Shown: positions 51,601-63,905, numbered from the stretch's first letter. The stretch: DNA of 64,000 nucleotides from Thecamonas trahens ATCC 50062 (GCF_000142905.1 NW_013657644.1:277664-341663), one strand, 5' to 3'. Translations and numbers: made by a program. Notes: generated by a model from the letters alone, not told the origin.

Positions 51601-54600
51601 TCGCCTCCATCTGCTGTGGGACCCTGTGGTCTCGGTCTGGCACGATCACGTCTCTGCTCTCCTCGCTGCGCTTGTCCCGCTCCCGCATGCTGCGGCTTCA
51701 GCGCTCTCGCTCGCGGCCACCGCCGGCCTCGGACCACTCCTGGCCGAGCTCTCGGCCTCGCCGCTTGTCGCTGCGCCGACAGATGACGCCGCTGCCGGCA
51801 GCGGGGCCTGCCATCTTGTCCGGACCCCGGCTCACACTTCGATTGCTGCCTGGCGCACTGCGGCCGCCGACGCCGCGGCCGCGGCTCTCGCCTCGGTCAC
51901 GGCCGGCACTGCGCCTGAGCGGCTCGAGGACATGATCCACCTCCATTGGTCGTCGGTTGCCGCGCTTGGTCTCTACCTTCATCTGCAGGCACCTGCCCTC
52001 TACCTGCCGGCGACCCACACCCACAGCTGCATCAAGGGCTACTCGCCGACGACGCTGGTGGTCCAGCTCCCGCAGCTTGTCGTCCAGCCACAGTACCACC
52101 AGCTCTCGGTCCCGCTCGCCGCCATTCCGCCGGGCTCGTGGCTCACCTCGCTGCCGCTGGCCTCGTTCCCAGTCCGCGGCCCACGCCTTGGCCCGCGGCC
52201 GGACGAGCTCGCCACGTTGCCCTGGGCGCTCGAAGTCTCGCGGCTCGAGGTCTACTCGCTCGTGGCACCGCCGTCGTCGCCCGAGCTCGCCACTCACCCG
52301 CTCACCATTCTCTCCGGCTACAGGGTCACCGGCTCGCTTGGCATTTCTGCCGATGCCAAGTACGGGCTCGCCCTCGCGGTCGACGTCGCTCCGGTCTCGG
52401 TCAGCATCACTCATGAGCAGCTCCTTGTCCTCGCTGCCTTTTCCGCCGAGTCACTCGCCGAGCTTGCACCGCAACGCCACGCTGTCCCGCCGGTTGCCTA
52501 CGACCTGGATGCACCAGTCACGGCCCTCCTCGCTTCGCTCGACGTCGAGACCGGGACGCTTCTGCCGATGACGCTCCTCACTGCCGCCGCCGCCTCGCAC
52601 GTAGGCTCGCCGCGGACCGGCACGGCCGCGCTCCTCGAGCTCCTCGGCTCGGCTGGCTATGTGCCTCGCGACGTGCGCTCGCGCTCCAATTCGTCCGACG
52701 AGCTCTCGTCGGGCGTCCAGACGCCGACGTCGATGATGGCCTTTGGCATGTCTGCCGCCCAGCTGTTGGCGTCGCTCGCCGACTCGTCGCGCGCCCGCGC
52801 CGCCGCCGCGTCGACAGCCGACCAAACAGCTGCCCAGCTCCGGAGTGAGACCCCGGTCTCGCTCTCGGCCCACATCGACTTGCCGTCGGTCGTTGTCACC
52901 ATCGGCATGCCACCGGCCACCGCGGGCTCGCCGCTCATGCTCGAGCTAGTCTCTGCCGCTGTCGACATCGAGCTCGAGTCACGGTTTCTCTCGCTGGCGT
53001 ACAGCCACTCCCGCCTCTGGCTTGCGCTCAAAGACAGCTCGCACGACCCGCTGCTCAAGATTGCCCTCCCGGACGCGCTGCTGCAGTGGCGCGGCTCGGT
53101 CGACGCCCACTCGTCAGCAGGCTTGGATCCGCGCCCGGCCGACTCACTCGGCGCGTCGGTGGTCAACCTCGCGCCGCACCGCTACGACATTGAGCTTGGC
53201 CAGACCTCGGTCCACCTCGTTCCTGCGGCCCTGGTTGAGTGCACCGTGGCGCTCGGCGACGCGCTGCGGGCGCGCGGACCGCAGCGCGGCAGCGCCGCCG
53301 CGGCCGTGGCGGCTGGCGTGGTGGTCGACGACGATCACGTCGCGGCGGTGCTCGTACCAGCTGTTGTCCGCGACGACCCGCCGCTCATCGACTTGACGAC
53401 CAAGTCGATCGAGATTGCGGTGCTCCCGCCAGCCTCCGCTGCCTCCAGCCCGGTGGTGGTCAGGCTCGGCGCCATTTCGCTCCGGTCTGCGGTCGATGCC
53501 CAGCCGCTGCACGGCTCGTTCCGCTCGGTCATCTCATACAAGCTGGATGTGAGCGCTCTATGCGCTCTGCCGCTGATGCCTTTGCCGGTGGATGTGTCTG
53601 CTTCGGCCGCGCTACCGCTGCATCACCAGCCGCTGCTGGCCGATGTGTACGCTGTCTCACGGTGCGAGTGGCAGCCGGCCGCGGACGCGATGGTGCTCTC
53701 GGTCTCTTTGGTCGATCTTGATTTGCGCGAGAAGTCGCTTGTCGCGCTTGATGCGCTCATTACCCACACGCTTGAGCCGGTGTCTCGCAAGTTGCTGCCC
53801 GCTCTGGGCTGGGAGCCAGCGCCAGCCCCGGCCGCTACGCTTGCCTGGGGTGAGATGTTTCGCAGCGTTCCGGGCGCGCTCGAGCTCGTGTTGGAGGGAG
53901 CAAGCGCGGTGGGTGAGGACGATCTCCGGCTCTGCCTGGGGCGGCTGTCGGCGGGCCTCAAGGTGCCACCACCGGGCTCGTCGGGCGCGCTAGCTCGGGC
54001 CAAGGGCGAGCTTGCACTCAACTCGCTTGTTCTCGAGCGGGCTGGCGCGGCGCTGCTTGACTGGGGCGGGGCGGGAGCGCAAGCACTTTGCATCACGCTG
54101 CGCATTCCGCTTGTGTCGTCGTCGATGCTCGGTGCACCGCCTGTCCGGCTCGTCGCCGAGGCCACGGCGGTCCACGGCAGTTTTGACGTGGCGGACGTGG
54201 CTGCCGTCGCCGGCATCGCAACACGGCTGGCGTCGAGCATGGGTCGGCTCAGCGGCCTGGCCGGAAGCGAGCGTTCAGCGGCGACAACAGCCGGCCCACT
54301 TGCTGCCGATGCGGCGCCTCTTCCGCGTGCCGAAGCCAAGCTCGTGCTCGGCAGGATGAAGCTCGGAGTCGGGTGCGTGGAGCTCGTGAGCGATGGCGGC
54401 TTTGCGCTCCTCCACCACGAGCTAGAAGCTGGGACTCTCCATGCCGAAGCTCTTGTCCGTGACGTGGCGGTGGTGTGCAACGGTGAGCATCTCAGTGCTC
54501 CGCTCGAGATCAATGCAATTGCCGACGCGCCCGCCGCAGCCGACGCTGTCGCCCCGCTCAAGCTCGACGTCCAGCTCTCTGCTGTCGACGTGACAGTCAG

Positions 54601-57600
54601 CCGCGCACAGCTTGCGGTTGTTGCGGCACTTGCTGACGAGCTAGGCATGGCCCTTGCGCATGTGATGGACAGAGAGAGTGCCGAGGCAGTGGAAAGCGAT
54701 GTTCAGCGCTGCGTCGCGGTCCGCGACTTGTCGCGCGATGAGCTGCGTTCGGGCTCGTCGTGGTCCGCGGCGGTCAGCTCTGTTGTTGTGGCGCCCGACG
54801 TGGTGTCGACCGAGGCCGGCGAGTCGCATTCGCCGAGCTCGATTGGCGCCGATGCACGAACCGCGCTGGCTGAGGCGGCCGGCCGGTACGACTCGATCCT
54901 TGCGTGGAGCTATGCTGGAGCGAGCCGAACGCTTGCTGCAGTCTCGCTCGGTGGGCGGATGCGGGTGCGCGACGATGCCGAGGCGCAAGTTCTGGAGCTC
55001 GAGTGTGAGCTGCAGTACTTTGCGTCGTCGGCGCGGGCGTACCAGGTGGCAGCGCGGTTTGCGCTCTCGCTCACCGAGCCGAACGTGATTGAGGTCTTCC
55101 CGCACCTGGTTGACGGCCGGGTGGCGTCGCGCAAGTGGCGGATCTGCGTCCTCACCTCGGACGCCCATGTCGAGGCGGCGCGGAGCACGTTTCTGGGCAA
55201 GTGGTGGGCGGCGGATGCGCAGCGAGCGACAGCGACACTTACCGGCCGCCTGCCGTGGGCGCTCTTTCTACGGCACACGCTTGTGGTTGACTCTGTGGCA
55301 GTCGACTCGTTGAGCCCATGGCTCTCGCTGGTGGCGGGTACACCGTCGCTGCGTGTGGCGGTGACCGACGGCGAGCGGCGCGGTGCGGCGTGCGTGGCCG
55401 AGGCGAGCAAGGTGAGCCTGCGGGCGGCGGTGGCGTCGGCCGGCCCGATCGAAGTGGTTGCCCGCGCCGGGGTTGGCCTCGCGGTTGCGTCGCCGCGGGA
55501 GGCCGCGCTGGTGCCTGTACTCTTGCGCACCGAGGTGCGGCTGGCCGGTGGGCTGGAGGCTGTACCGGACGCGGTGTGGATGGCAAGGCGAAACCGGCCG
55601 CGGGTCGAGGGCCGCGGCGCGCGGCCAGTCCCAGTGCTCACTAGCATGAGGGCCGAAGCAGTGCTGGATGAGCCAGGCCCCGCGTTACGGGGCGGACTCA
55701 CACTCTCGGTGCGCTCGCTCGAGCTTGCCCTCTCCCCAGTGGCAATGGCAGCGCTAGTCCGGATTGTGACGGCGTGGGACGCGCCGTACGCGAGGTACCT
55801 CGTTGCAAACCGGACACAACGGGTGCTTTGGGTCGGTCTTGACGACGGACAGCGGGCCAAGCTTGAGCCGGGCGGGCGCGCGGTGCCACTTGTGCCGCTG
55901 GTACCTGTGTCGAGCGCTGCGGCACGGGTCTGGGTGTGGACGTCACCGCTGGGGGCTGGATCCGACTCTACCAGCTCGGCCGTGCCGAGCTTTGAGCTAA
56001 CGGCTGCGAGCGAGGTCCAGAAGCTGGACGTGCTCCACGAGACGTGCTACGTGAAGAGCGCGAGTGCGGGCGCGGGCCAAGTCTCGGGGATTGAGCTTGT
56101 GCTTTCGGGCTCGGTCGAGGTGTCCAACGCGACCAAGCATGCTCTGGCGATCGAGCCGGGCCCAGGCCTGGTCGGCTCGCCGCTCGAGCTTGCGCCGGGC
56201 GGCGAGGTGAGTTGGATGATTGCACGCGGAGCTGAAGCGCGGCTGGTGGTTGATGGAGCAGACATGGTGTGGCGGCGCGGAAGTACGGCGAGTGTGACCA
56301 CGCTGCTGGGCGCGCGCACACGATTGTGCTTGTCTGGAAGCGCGGACCGACTGCGAGTGGTTGTCTTGCCTGCGGTGGAGGTGTTCAACGACACGCCAGT
56401 GGTGCTGTGGGCGCGCGCGTCCGGGGCGCCGGTGGAGGCGCGGGTCGAGGTTCCACCGGGTGGCTCTGCGGTGCTGGGGCGTGACGCGGTGGAGGCCGGC
56501 GTGGTTGTAGCGCTCGGCGCGGTGGCGGACCTTGTCTTTGCGTGGTCGCGGCCGCCTGTGGTAGCGCCGGCGGATGTCGGAGCGAGCGACTCGCGGGTTG
56601 CGCTCGACTATCACTCGCTGAGCGGCGAGCGGGTGGCAAACCTCGAGCTGGAGGTGGTGCACGGACAGGCGGGCCAAATCCGGTTTGGGCTCGAGGCCAC
56701 CGTTGTCAACCACACGCACGTTGTACTTGGGGTCCGAGTCGGCGATCGGGTGCTGGCGGCGCTGCCTGGCGAGTCGTTGCCGCTGTGCGGGGTCGGGCGG
56801 GGGCGGACGTCGCCGCAGGTGATGCTAGGCGTGGTGCCGTCTGCCATGGCTGCTGCACCGACGCGCGAGACCAGCCGCGAGGTCGGGGTAGGGGTCCCTG
56901 AGCGGGGCATGTCCTGGTCGTCGGCGTTTTCGCTCGGCAAAGTGCTCGAGTCGAAGCACAAGTGCGTGGTGGTGAGCTTCCGGATCGAGACTGCCGAGGC
57001 GAGTGAGATCGGGCAGGTTGTGGCTGAGGCGAGCGCCGACGAGGGCGTGCTGCGGCTAGCGGTCCGACCACGGTACCAGGTGGTCAACACGCTCGAGGCT
57101 CCGGTGTGCTTGCGGATTTGCGGGCGCGAGGCGGTGCATGTGGTGGAGGGTTGCGGAGCTGGACAGCTGCTCACGTTTCCAATGGACGCAGGTCTGAAAA
57201 GCGTGCGCGATGCTGTGCCGCGGGTGTCTGTGGCGTCGCTGCCTGCGGGTGCAGGCTCTGTGGACGACCTTGTGTGGTCACCATGGCTGCATGTGGCTGC
57301 ACCTGTGGCTGCACCGTCTGTTGCGCTGGTGGACGATGATGGGGCGCCTTGGGTGGTGGCTGTGGAGGGGCTGAGCATGGCGCAGAGCGTGAGCATGGTG
57401 CTTGCACGGCGCGCACCGCCGTTTGTCCTCCGGAACCTCTCGAGCGTGCCGCTACTGTATCGGCAGGCGGCAAGTGACGAGCTGCGCGAAGTGGGTCCTG
57501 GTGGGGCGGCCGAGTACACTTGGGCCGACTGGGCGGCGTCGAACGAGGACGCATTTCTCGTCGACGAGCGCGGCGGCGGTGGCAAGGCCAAGGCCGGCGC

Positions 57601-59547
57601 GTGCCCGCTTTGGCGTCGCAAGTGCTCAGCTCTGCCGAGCCGTGGTGGATTTCTCGACTGGCACGGAGTAGCGACGGAGCGACGCCACTGGCGCTGCAGG
57701 TCGGGGTCGGGCTGGCGAGTGGCGACGCGTCGTCGACGTGGTCGGAGCCGTTTGCGCTCGACGCGCCACCAGCGCGGGTGATACTCGGCGGAGGTGGCGA
57801 GGTCTGTGTGAACCGGAGCGTGGATGGAATGACGCAAGTACTGGTCTTCAGCGATCCGGGTGCCGAGAGCGGGCGTGATCAAGCGGCTGCAGCAGTGGCT
57901 GGAATGATGCTCCGGCTGGACGCCGGGCTGCTTCGGCTTGGACTGTACAGCATGGACGAGGGAAGCCAACGCGGTGGCGAGACTGGCCGGGAAGAGCCGC
58001 AGGATGCGCGGGATGGACTCAAGGTGAGCTGGCTGAGACCGGTGGCGCTAGCGGAGATGCGCGGAGTGCGCGGTGCAGCCGAGGTGCGGACTCGGGCACA
58101 GCACTCGCAGCAGTGGGGCTTTGGGCTCGAGGTGGAGCGGTCGCAGGTCGACAGCTACGTGGCTGACTCGCCGTTTGACGTGGTGATGGCACCCAAGGCG
58201 CAGCGGCGACGGGGCGGGAGCGCGCCACCGAGCCAGAGGCCCAAGTGGTTCCGCGGGCTGTGCGTGGTGACGCTTAGCGGCGGCGGGATGTCAGTGCAGT
58301 GTGCCGAGGTGGGGCTTGCACCAACGAGTGTGTTTGTTGACGACGCACTGGTGAGCGGCCTCGGGATGGCGCTGGCGGCGGTAGGCGCGCCTGTGGTTGC
58401 AGCGAGCCAGGCGAGCGGAGGGCGAGCAGAGAGTGTGCTGAACGGCAAGGGCGGAGTTGAGCCGGCGCTGTGTGCGAAGATCGAGTCGACGGTACTTGGC
58501 GCGACGTACGTTCAGATGGACGAGCTTGTTGTTTCACCACTAGAGTTTGAGGTAACGCTGCGGGTGTCTGTTGGCGTTGCACTGGGGCTGGAGGCGACGC
58601 CTGTGGCGGTGGGCGGGGCGAGGCTTGGGGCGCACTGCTGGCGGCCCGAGGTGCTGGGCGAGATCCTGGCGGCGCGATACATTTCGGACGCGCTGCTGAT
58701 GACGCCGGCGCTGCTGGGCTCGCTGGAGCTGCTCGGCAATCCCACCGGCCTTGTGCGCGATGTCTCGTCTGGCCTCGCGGACCTGTTTCTCATGCCGTAC
58801 CACGGATGGTCGTCGGGCCCGGTGGGCTTTGCGGCTGGACTGGGGTCTGGCGTGTCGTCGCTGCTGCGGCACACGGCATCAGGCACGCTCGGCTCGCTCT
58901 CGTCGCTCTCGGGGGCAATGGCGCGAAACCTGAACAAGCTCTCTGCAGCGCGGGCGCAGGCGCAGGCACTGGCAGCAGCACAGAGTCAGCAGCCGGCAGC
59001 CGCGGCGAGCACTAGCGCTGAGCCTGGTGGCGGCGAGAATGCGGGAGGGCGGCTGTTCTCGGTCCTCTCCAGCGGCTTGCTCGGCGCAGTGGCCCGGCCG
59101 GTCGAGGGCGTGCTCGCCATGGTCTCGCAGACCTCGCGCGGGCTGATGCAGACGGTCGGCCTTGCGGATGCGGTGACGCCGATTCGCATCCAGGAGGAGC
59201 TGGTGGCGGCCGGCCTGTGGCTCGGCCCGCATCAGCGGGCGTACGAGGCGCTAGTGGCGCACAGCAGCGGGCAAGGCGTCGAGCTCGTTTGGGCCTCATT
59301 TGGCAGCGGGGGCGAGGTGTGGATCCTCTCCTGGGTCGATCTGGCGACAACGGCCACCCTTCCGAGCGGAGCGCTCTCGGAGCGGCGCGGGCGCGCCGGC
59401 CAGTGGCTCAAGGATGTGTGGCCAGAGCTGGGCCAGGGACTGCGGCGTCGACTCGCCAAGGGCGATCTCTACGGCTGCGGGCTCCAGCTGTGGGTGGCAG
59501 AGCGCGAGTGCGCTGTCGAAGCCATGCTTGTGTTGCGTCGGACGTGA
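48384..59547 (+). CDS. VPS13B: VPS13B (COH1)-type bridge-like lipid transfer protein (frame breaks at 50486-50489 and about 57590-57600)
   Basis: Reconstructed length is 3721 residues, near animal VPS13B. The chorein N-terminus (MLERYLSPLLTHYVKKYIRN; LRLSLWGGDVLLRNLDM; LRIHIPWTALTSEPV) matches VPS13B rather than VPS13A/C/D. Poly-Ala runs (~93-105, 130-140) and PPPSPPGQ repeats (~325-350) interrupt it. The C-terminal helical module (~3426-3525: LLGSLELLGNPTGLVRDVSSG, LFLMPYHGWSSGPVGF) is characteristic. VPS13 proteins form a hydrophobic groove carrying lipids between membranes; VPS13B acts at the Golgi. Two frame breaks need one added base each: in CCCC at 50486-50489 (ALSGP to HGGVVLGPLIRCELDLL), and near 57590-57600 (GGGGKAKAG to RVPALASQVLSS; exact base unclear). 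Confidence 0.92.
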
Positions 59548-60422
59548 GGAAAGAGAAAGGAATGATACTGACGATGATGTTCGCAGTGGTAGAGACTGCG
59601 GCGCTCACCACCAGATGAAGTCTATTGCGTAGCTAACCTGCCCGCCAGCACTGGCCAGTGCCATCATGGCATGACCCGGCGCCACTGTGTCGATCAGCGG
59701 CAGAGGCGGCACCACCTCACCCCCCCCCCCACCCCCCCTCTCCCCCCCCCCACCACCCCCACCACCCCCCTCCTCCCACCCCCCCACGCCCCACTCCACT
59801 ACAAGGTACGTATATCAGGCCTGTTTAAGCATGGCAATGGTAGCGGTAGCTGGCACCTAGCTGTAGCGCAGGGGTAGGGAGAGCAGGCCGCAGGCGCGGT
59901 GCGCGCCGAGTGGCGCCAAATGTCCCTGGCGGGAAAACATGGGCCGATCGATCAGGGGCGCGGGGGGGCGCGGTGGCGATTGTGGCGGAGGGGTAGACAT
60001 TGAGCTGAAGCTAGGGCATGAGGCACGTTTAAGCCAAGCCAACTCCATACGCATGGTACCCAAACAACATACAGCTACTGTTGTGAGTTTGGAGTATGGG
60101 CGTGTGCGTATGTGGTGTGGCGGGGTGCTGGAAGATCGGCGTTGCTGCGAGGGTGACACGGCTCGGTCCAAATGGCGCGCGATGGCAATCGACTCTTTGG
60201 CGCCATGTTGGTTTGGGCGTGGGCGGGGAGATGGGCAGGAGGTGAGGAGAGGGCGGGGGTGGGTGGGGGGGGGGGGGGGGTGGGATGCAGAACACTTATG
60301 GGAAAATGGATCGGTGTGACTGTGTGTGTGTGTATGGATGGGTATGCGATTGGATGTATGTGTATGGTGTTGTGGAACTGCTTGTGTGTGTGTGGGGTGG
60401 GGGGGGGGAGGGGAGGTAGGCA
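59548..60422. other. Intergenic region between two plus-strand genes
   Basis: It contains long C-rich runs (59720-59790), a 16-G run (60265-60280), TG-rich DNA (60315-60395) and a G run ending just before the next start codon. The middle part (59800-60230) has no convincing frame on either strand. Nothing further recognised. Confidence 0.5.
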
Positions 60423-61525
60423 ATGAGCCAGCAAGTGGTGGTCCGGCTGGATCCGCATGAGGATCTGCGGATGCTGCAAGATCTGTACGATGAGATGTGG
60501 CTGTCCAAGGCCGACTACCTCCGACTCAAGCACACTATTCTCGATCGGTGCTGTGGGCCCGGGACAGAGTACTTTTCCATGGTCCAGGTGTTTGGCAAGA
60601 AGAAGAGCGCCGATGACGGTCTTGGGACGGGCAAGCCGTACTGCCACCGCAAGCGTGGCCCGCGCGGTCCGCAGCGGTGCTCGGTGTGCCACGGGCTTCG
60701 AAGAACCATGTGTGTTTGGGAAAGCCGTGTCCATCAGCCGAGGTGTGCGGCGTGGAGCGGCTGCACAGCGTGCCGAAGCGCGGCAAGCGATCGGCGAGCA
60801 AGGCGAAGCAGGCGAAGCGGAGTAAGGGCAAGAGCAGCAGCAGCACGAGCTCTGCGAGCAGTGGCAGTGATGTTGCGAGCAGCAGGCAGCATGCAGGAGC
60901 CGGGCAGTGTGACGGAAGACCAACGATGATGGAGATGGAGGAGACGGTGTTTGAAGTGGCGGCGTCTCCGTCGCCGCCTAGGCCGGCGCGCAAAAAGGCC
61001 AAGAACATGGAGGGAATGGCTGCGGGTGTGGGTGCGACACCGATGACACCGCGGACGCCGCGGCGGTCGCGGACGATGACGCTGCCGCGGTCACCGGCGA
61101 CGCCGCTGGGTGGGCTGGCAAGTGGAGCGGGGATGTCCAAGGGCCGGACGCCGGGGTCGTCGAGCCGGAAGCGGGCGCGGGCGCTCGCGGCCGACTACGA
61201 GTCCGAGTACGACGAGTACGACGAGTACGAGGACGGCTGTGAAGCTGGGCCCTCTGTGAGCCAGGCAGACATCCATGCCAAGCTTGCGCAGTTCCGGACC
61301 GCGCTCTGGACGCCGTGTCCGGGCGTGTATGAGGGCCGGGCCGTGACGATGGTGGGTGGCGAGATCCAAGCCAATTCGCTGTTTGTGCGGCTCGACACGG
61401 GCGAGCTGGTGGATCTGTTCTCCGTCCAGCCCGACGGACTCTCTGCACCAGCTTTGGCCAACGCCAAGCTTGTGGATGAGTACATTGCATGGGTTGTGGC
61501 GCTGCGGAGCGCGTTTGCACGGTGA
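60423..61525 (+). CDS. Cys-rich, Ser/Lys-rich protein of unknown function (frame break at 60693-60695)
   Basis: Reconstructed length is 367 residues. The N-terminus is helical (DPHEDLRMLQDLYDEMWLSK). The frame breaks in GGG at 60693-60695: RCSVCHG continues as ASKNHVCLGKPCPSAEVCG only with one added base, giving a compact CxxC...C...C...C cluster that could bind zinc. A Ser/Lys/Arg-rich disordered region with TPRTPRRSRTMTLPRSPATP-like phosphosite-rich sequence follows. The C-terminus (~280-367: IHAKLAQFRTALW; GRAVTMVGGEIQANSLFVRL; ELVDLFSVQPDG) looks like a folded domain, possibly beta-rich. Basic clusters and the possible zinc knuckle suggest a nuclear protein. No family recognised. Confidence 0.62.
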
Positions 61526-61562
61526 TGACCGACTGCGCCGCGCGGTAGAGTAAATGACAAGG

Positions 61563-63905
61563 CTACGGCTCGGGTTCGAGCGCGCTGGGGCGGGAGCGAG
61601 AGCGGCGGGCGTCGAAATCGTCTGCGGCGGAGTTGAGGGCGTCGATGACGTTCCACGGCATGTGGTCCGCGATCATCATGGGCGAGACGACGATGGTGTC
61701 AAAGTCTTCCGGGTCTGTGACCTCGACCATGGTGTAGTTCCAGATGTGGCCGCAGGCGCGGCCGCAGCAGCGCGGGCGCGGGTTGGGCAGCTGGACGATG
61801 TGGACGAGGCGGCCTGGCGGGAGGAAGGGTGGCGGGGCGACGGAGTGGGCGGCCGAGGCTGCGGTGGCGGCTTTCCAGTCAGCGTAAAGCTCGCGGGTCT
61901 CAGCCGGCCAGCCGTGCGTGGTGCCGGATGCGTCAAGGAGGGCGGCAGCGGCAGAGGCCGGTGTGCAAAGGGCGGCGTACTTGGGTTTGCGCGAGCGGAA
62001 CAGGTTCTCGGCAAGCTCTTCGCGAAGGATGTGGCCGGTGAGCTCGGAGAGGCGTGGGACGCAGTCCTTGCCGAGGACGGCGGTGGTGACAAAGGGCGCG
62101 ACGCGTGCGGCAAACTCTGGTGAGCCGACGGCCGGGGTCGAGTACGCGAGGCAGCGGACGCGCGGGAGGAGCGGGCGGAGGAGGCAGGCGAGGAGGACGG
62201 CTGTGCCTGCGCCGAGCGAATGGCCGGTGACGACGACGTCAAAGTGGGCGTAGGCGCCGCCGAGCTGGAGCTGCTTGCGGAGCGAGTTGAGCAAGCCGCG
62301 CGAGACGAGGTCGGCGCGGATCCACTTGGCGGAGCGGACCATGCCGACGTGGGCGTAGAGGCTATCGTCGGGCGAGGCCTCGCCGCAGCCGCGGACGGGA
62401 GCGGCAGTCTCGACGCCTTCGGCCTGTTCTGACGCCTCGTTGTCCGAGTCTGAGCGCGACCAAATGGAGGACGAGTCGTTAAAGTCGTCGAGCGCGTCCT
62501 GGTCCGAGCCTGCGCGCGAGGGCGGGCCCGAGGTCTGGGTATCCTGCGAAAAGTTGACCGAGGCGGCGAGGGCGGACGAGGGCGGGACGAACCACTCGTC
62601 AGGGTCGAGCGGCATGGCAAAGGCGGTGACGTCGGTAAAGACGTCGTCGAGAGAGAGGGTGCCGCGGATGGAGATGACGATGGCACACTTGGCGTGGTCA
62701 ACAGCGACAAGGTAGTTGGGCTGGTACACGCAGTTGTCGTAGTTGGAGTACAAGATTTGGACGCGGTCGGCAGGCGTGGACGGCGGGAGGCGCTCGGTAA
62801 GGAAGCGGCGAACAGCGTGAAGGTTGTAGGCGCAGCAGTTGTCGCCGACCGAGACCGGCGACGGGGCCATGGGCTCGTGGTAGGCGTAGGGGTCAGCGCA
62901 GCACGGATCGCAGCAGACGCAGGCTGCGACGGTCAGCGGCGAGCAGGCGACGCAGAGTTTGGTCTGGGCAAAGAGCGGCCAGCCGTAGACAGCCAGCGCG
63001 TAGGTGCCAAAGTAGGCGAGGTCTGCGACGAGGTCTGCGTCGCGCGGCGAGTGAACGTCGAGCTCGGCGGCCGAGGGCAGAAAGTGATGCGAGCGGAGGC
63101 GGTCGCCGCCCGGGCGCACGCCGTCGCGGGCGCGGGCACGAGCGGCAGCGTCCTTGTGGGCGGCGTGGGTGAGCTTGAGCCCAGCGAGGATGTCCGAGTG
63201 GACAACGTCGGCGTCTTGGAACATGCGGGAGAAGAGCACGGCAGCGTCAGCGAGAACCAGATCCCTGTCGCCGTCAAAGTCGACGCAGCCGACGCAGGCG
63301 AGCGCTGAGAGCCGCGAGCGATTAGCAGCAATGTAGTCGGGCGAGGTGCGATAGGCGCGGAGGTCATGCAAATCAGTGCGATGGCCACCAACCCACGAGT
63401 AGGCAGCCAGGAGGGCGAGAGCATCGACCACCAGACCGAACCAAGCAAGGACGACAGCAGCGCGGATAGAGGCCGGAGCGCATCCATCAAGAGCGGCGCG
63501 GCCGGTGGTGGTCCAGTACGTCCCGATGCAAGTCCATACGAGGTGGATAAGCTTGAGGAGAGCGACGAGAGCGGCAGCCGGGAGTACGCCCTTGCGAGCC
63601 GCTGGGTTCATGGGCGTGCCACGGGCAGCGAGGAAGGCTGTGACAGCAGCAGCCATAGCAGCAGCCAGAGCCAGAGCCAGAGCACCATATACAAAGGTAT
63701 GGAGGAGCCATAACTTGCCCGCAGCAGCGGTAGACGCTGCTGTGCGACATGCTGTGTCGGCCGAGGGACCAGGAGCAAGGCGGGCAGTGGCGGCAGCATA
63801 GATGCAGGCGGCAAGGACAGAGGAGACCAGAGAGGCAAGGGCAGGGACAAGGAGGTCATCACTGGCCAGAGACCATCTCCGTCCACATGCAACCAGGGCA
63901 GGCAT
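61563..63905 (-). CDS. sn1-specific diacylglycerol lipase (class 3 lipase, DAGL-like)
   Basis: Encodes 780 residues. Four membrane helices occupy roughly residues 17-175, as in animal DAGLs, followed by a cytosolic Cys-rich stretch (CVCCDPCCADPY) and the alpha/beta-hydrolase domain. Catalytic elements: RGTLSLDDVFTDV (oxyanion region), nucleophile Ser in VVVTGHSLGAGTAVLL (~561), Asp in LGKDCVPRLSEL, and a candidate His in IADHMPWNVIDAL. A Ser/Asp-rich insertion (~430-500) sits where DAGL regulatory loops occur. The late CCGRACGHIW may coordinate metal or be palmitoylated. Expected reaction: diacylglycerol to monoacylglycerol plus free fatty acid. Its start is 95 bp from the window edge. Convergent with the preceding gene, 37 bp apart. 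Confidence 0.85.
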   Translation of the reverse strand: MPALVACGRRWSLASDDLLVPALASLVSSVLAACIYAAATARLAPGPSADTACRTAASTAAAGKLWLLHTFVYGALALALAAAMAAAVTAFLAARGTPMNPAARKGVLPAAALVALLKLIHLVWTCIGTYWTTTGRAALDGCAPASIRAAVVLAWFGLVVDALALLAAYSWVGGHRTDLHDLRAYRTSPDYIAANRSRLSALACVGCVDFDGDRDLVLADAAVLFSRMFQDADVVHSDILAGLKLTHAAHKDAAARARARDGVRPGGDRLRSHHFLPSAAELDVHSPRDADLVADLAYFGTYALAVYGWPLFAQTKLCVACSPLTVAACVCCDPCCADPYAYHEPMAPSPVSVGDNCCAYNLHAVRRFLTERLPPSTPADRVQILYSNYDNCVYQPNYLVAVDHAKCAIVISIRGTLSLDDVFTDVTAFAMPLDPDEWFVPPSSALAASVNFSQDTQTSGPPSRAGSDQDALDDFNDSSSIWSRSDSDNEASEQAEGVETAAPVRGCGEASPDDSLYAHVGMVRSAKWIRADLVSRGLLNSLRKQLQLGGAYAHFDVVVTGHSLGAGTAVLLACLLRPLLPRVRCLAYSTPAVGSPEFAARVAPFVTTAVLGKDCVPRLSELTGHILREELAENLFRSRKPKYAALCTPASAAAALLDASGTTHGWPAETRELYADWKAATAASAAHSVAPPPFLPPGRLVHIVQLPNPRPRCCGRACGHIWNYTMVEVTDPEDFDTIVVSPMMIADHMPWNVIDALNSAADDFDARRSRSRPSALEPEP

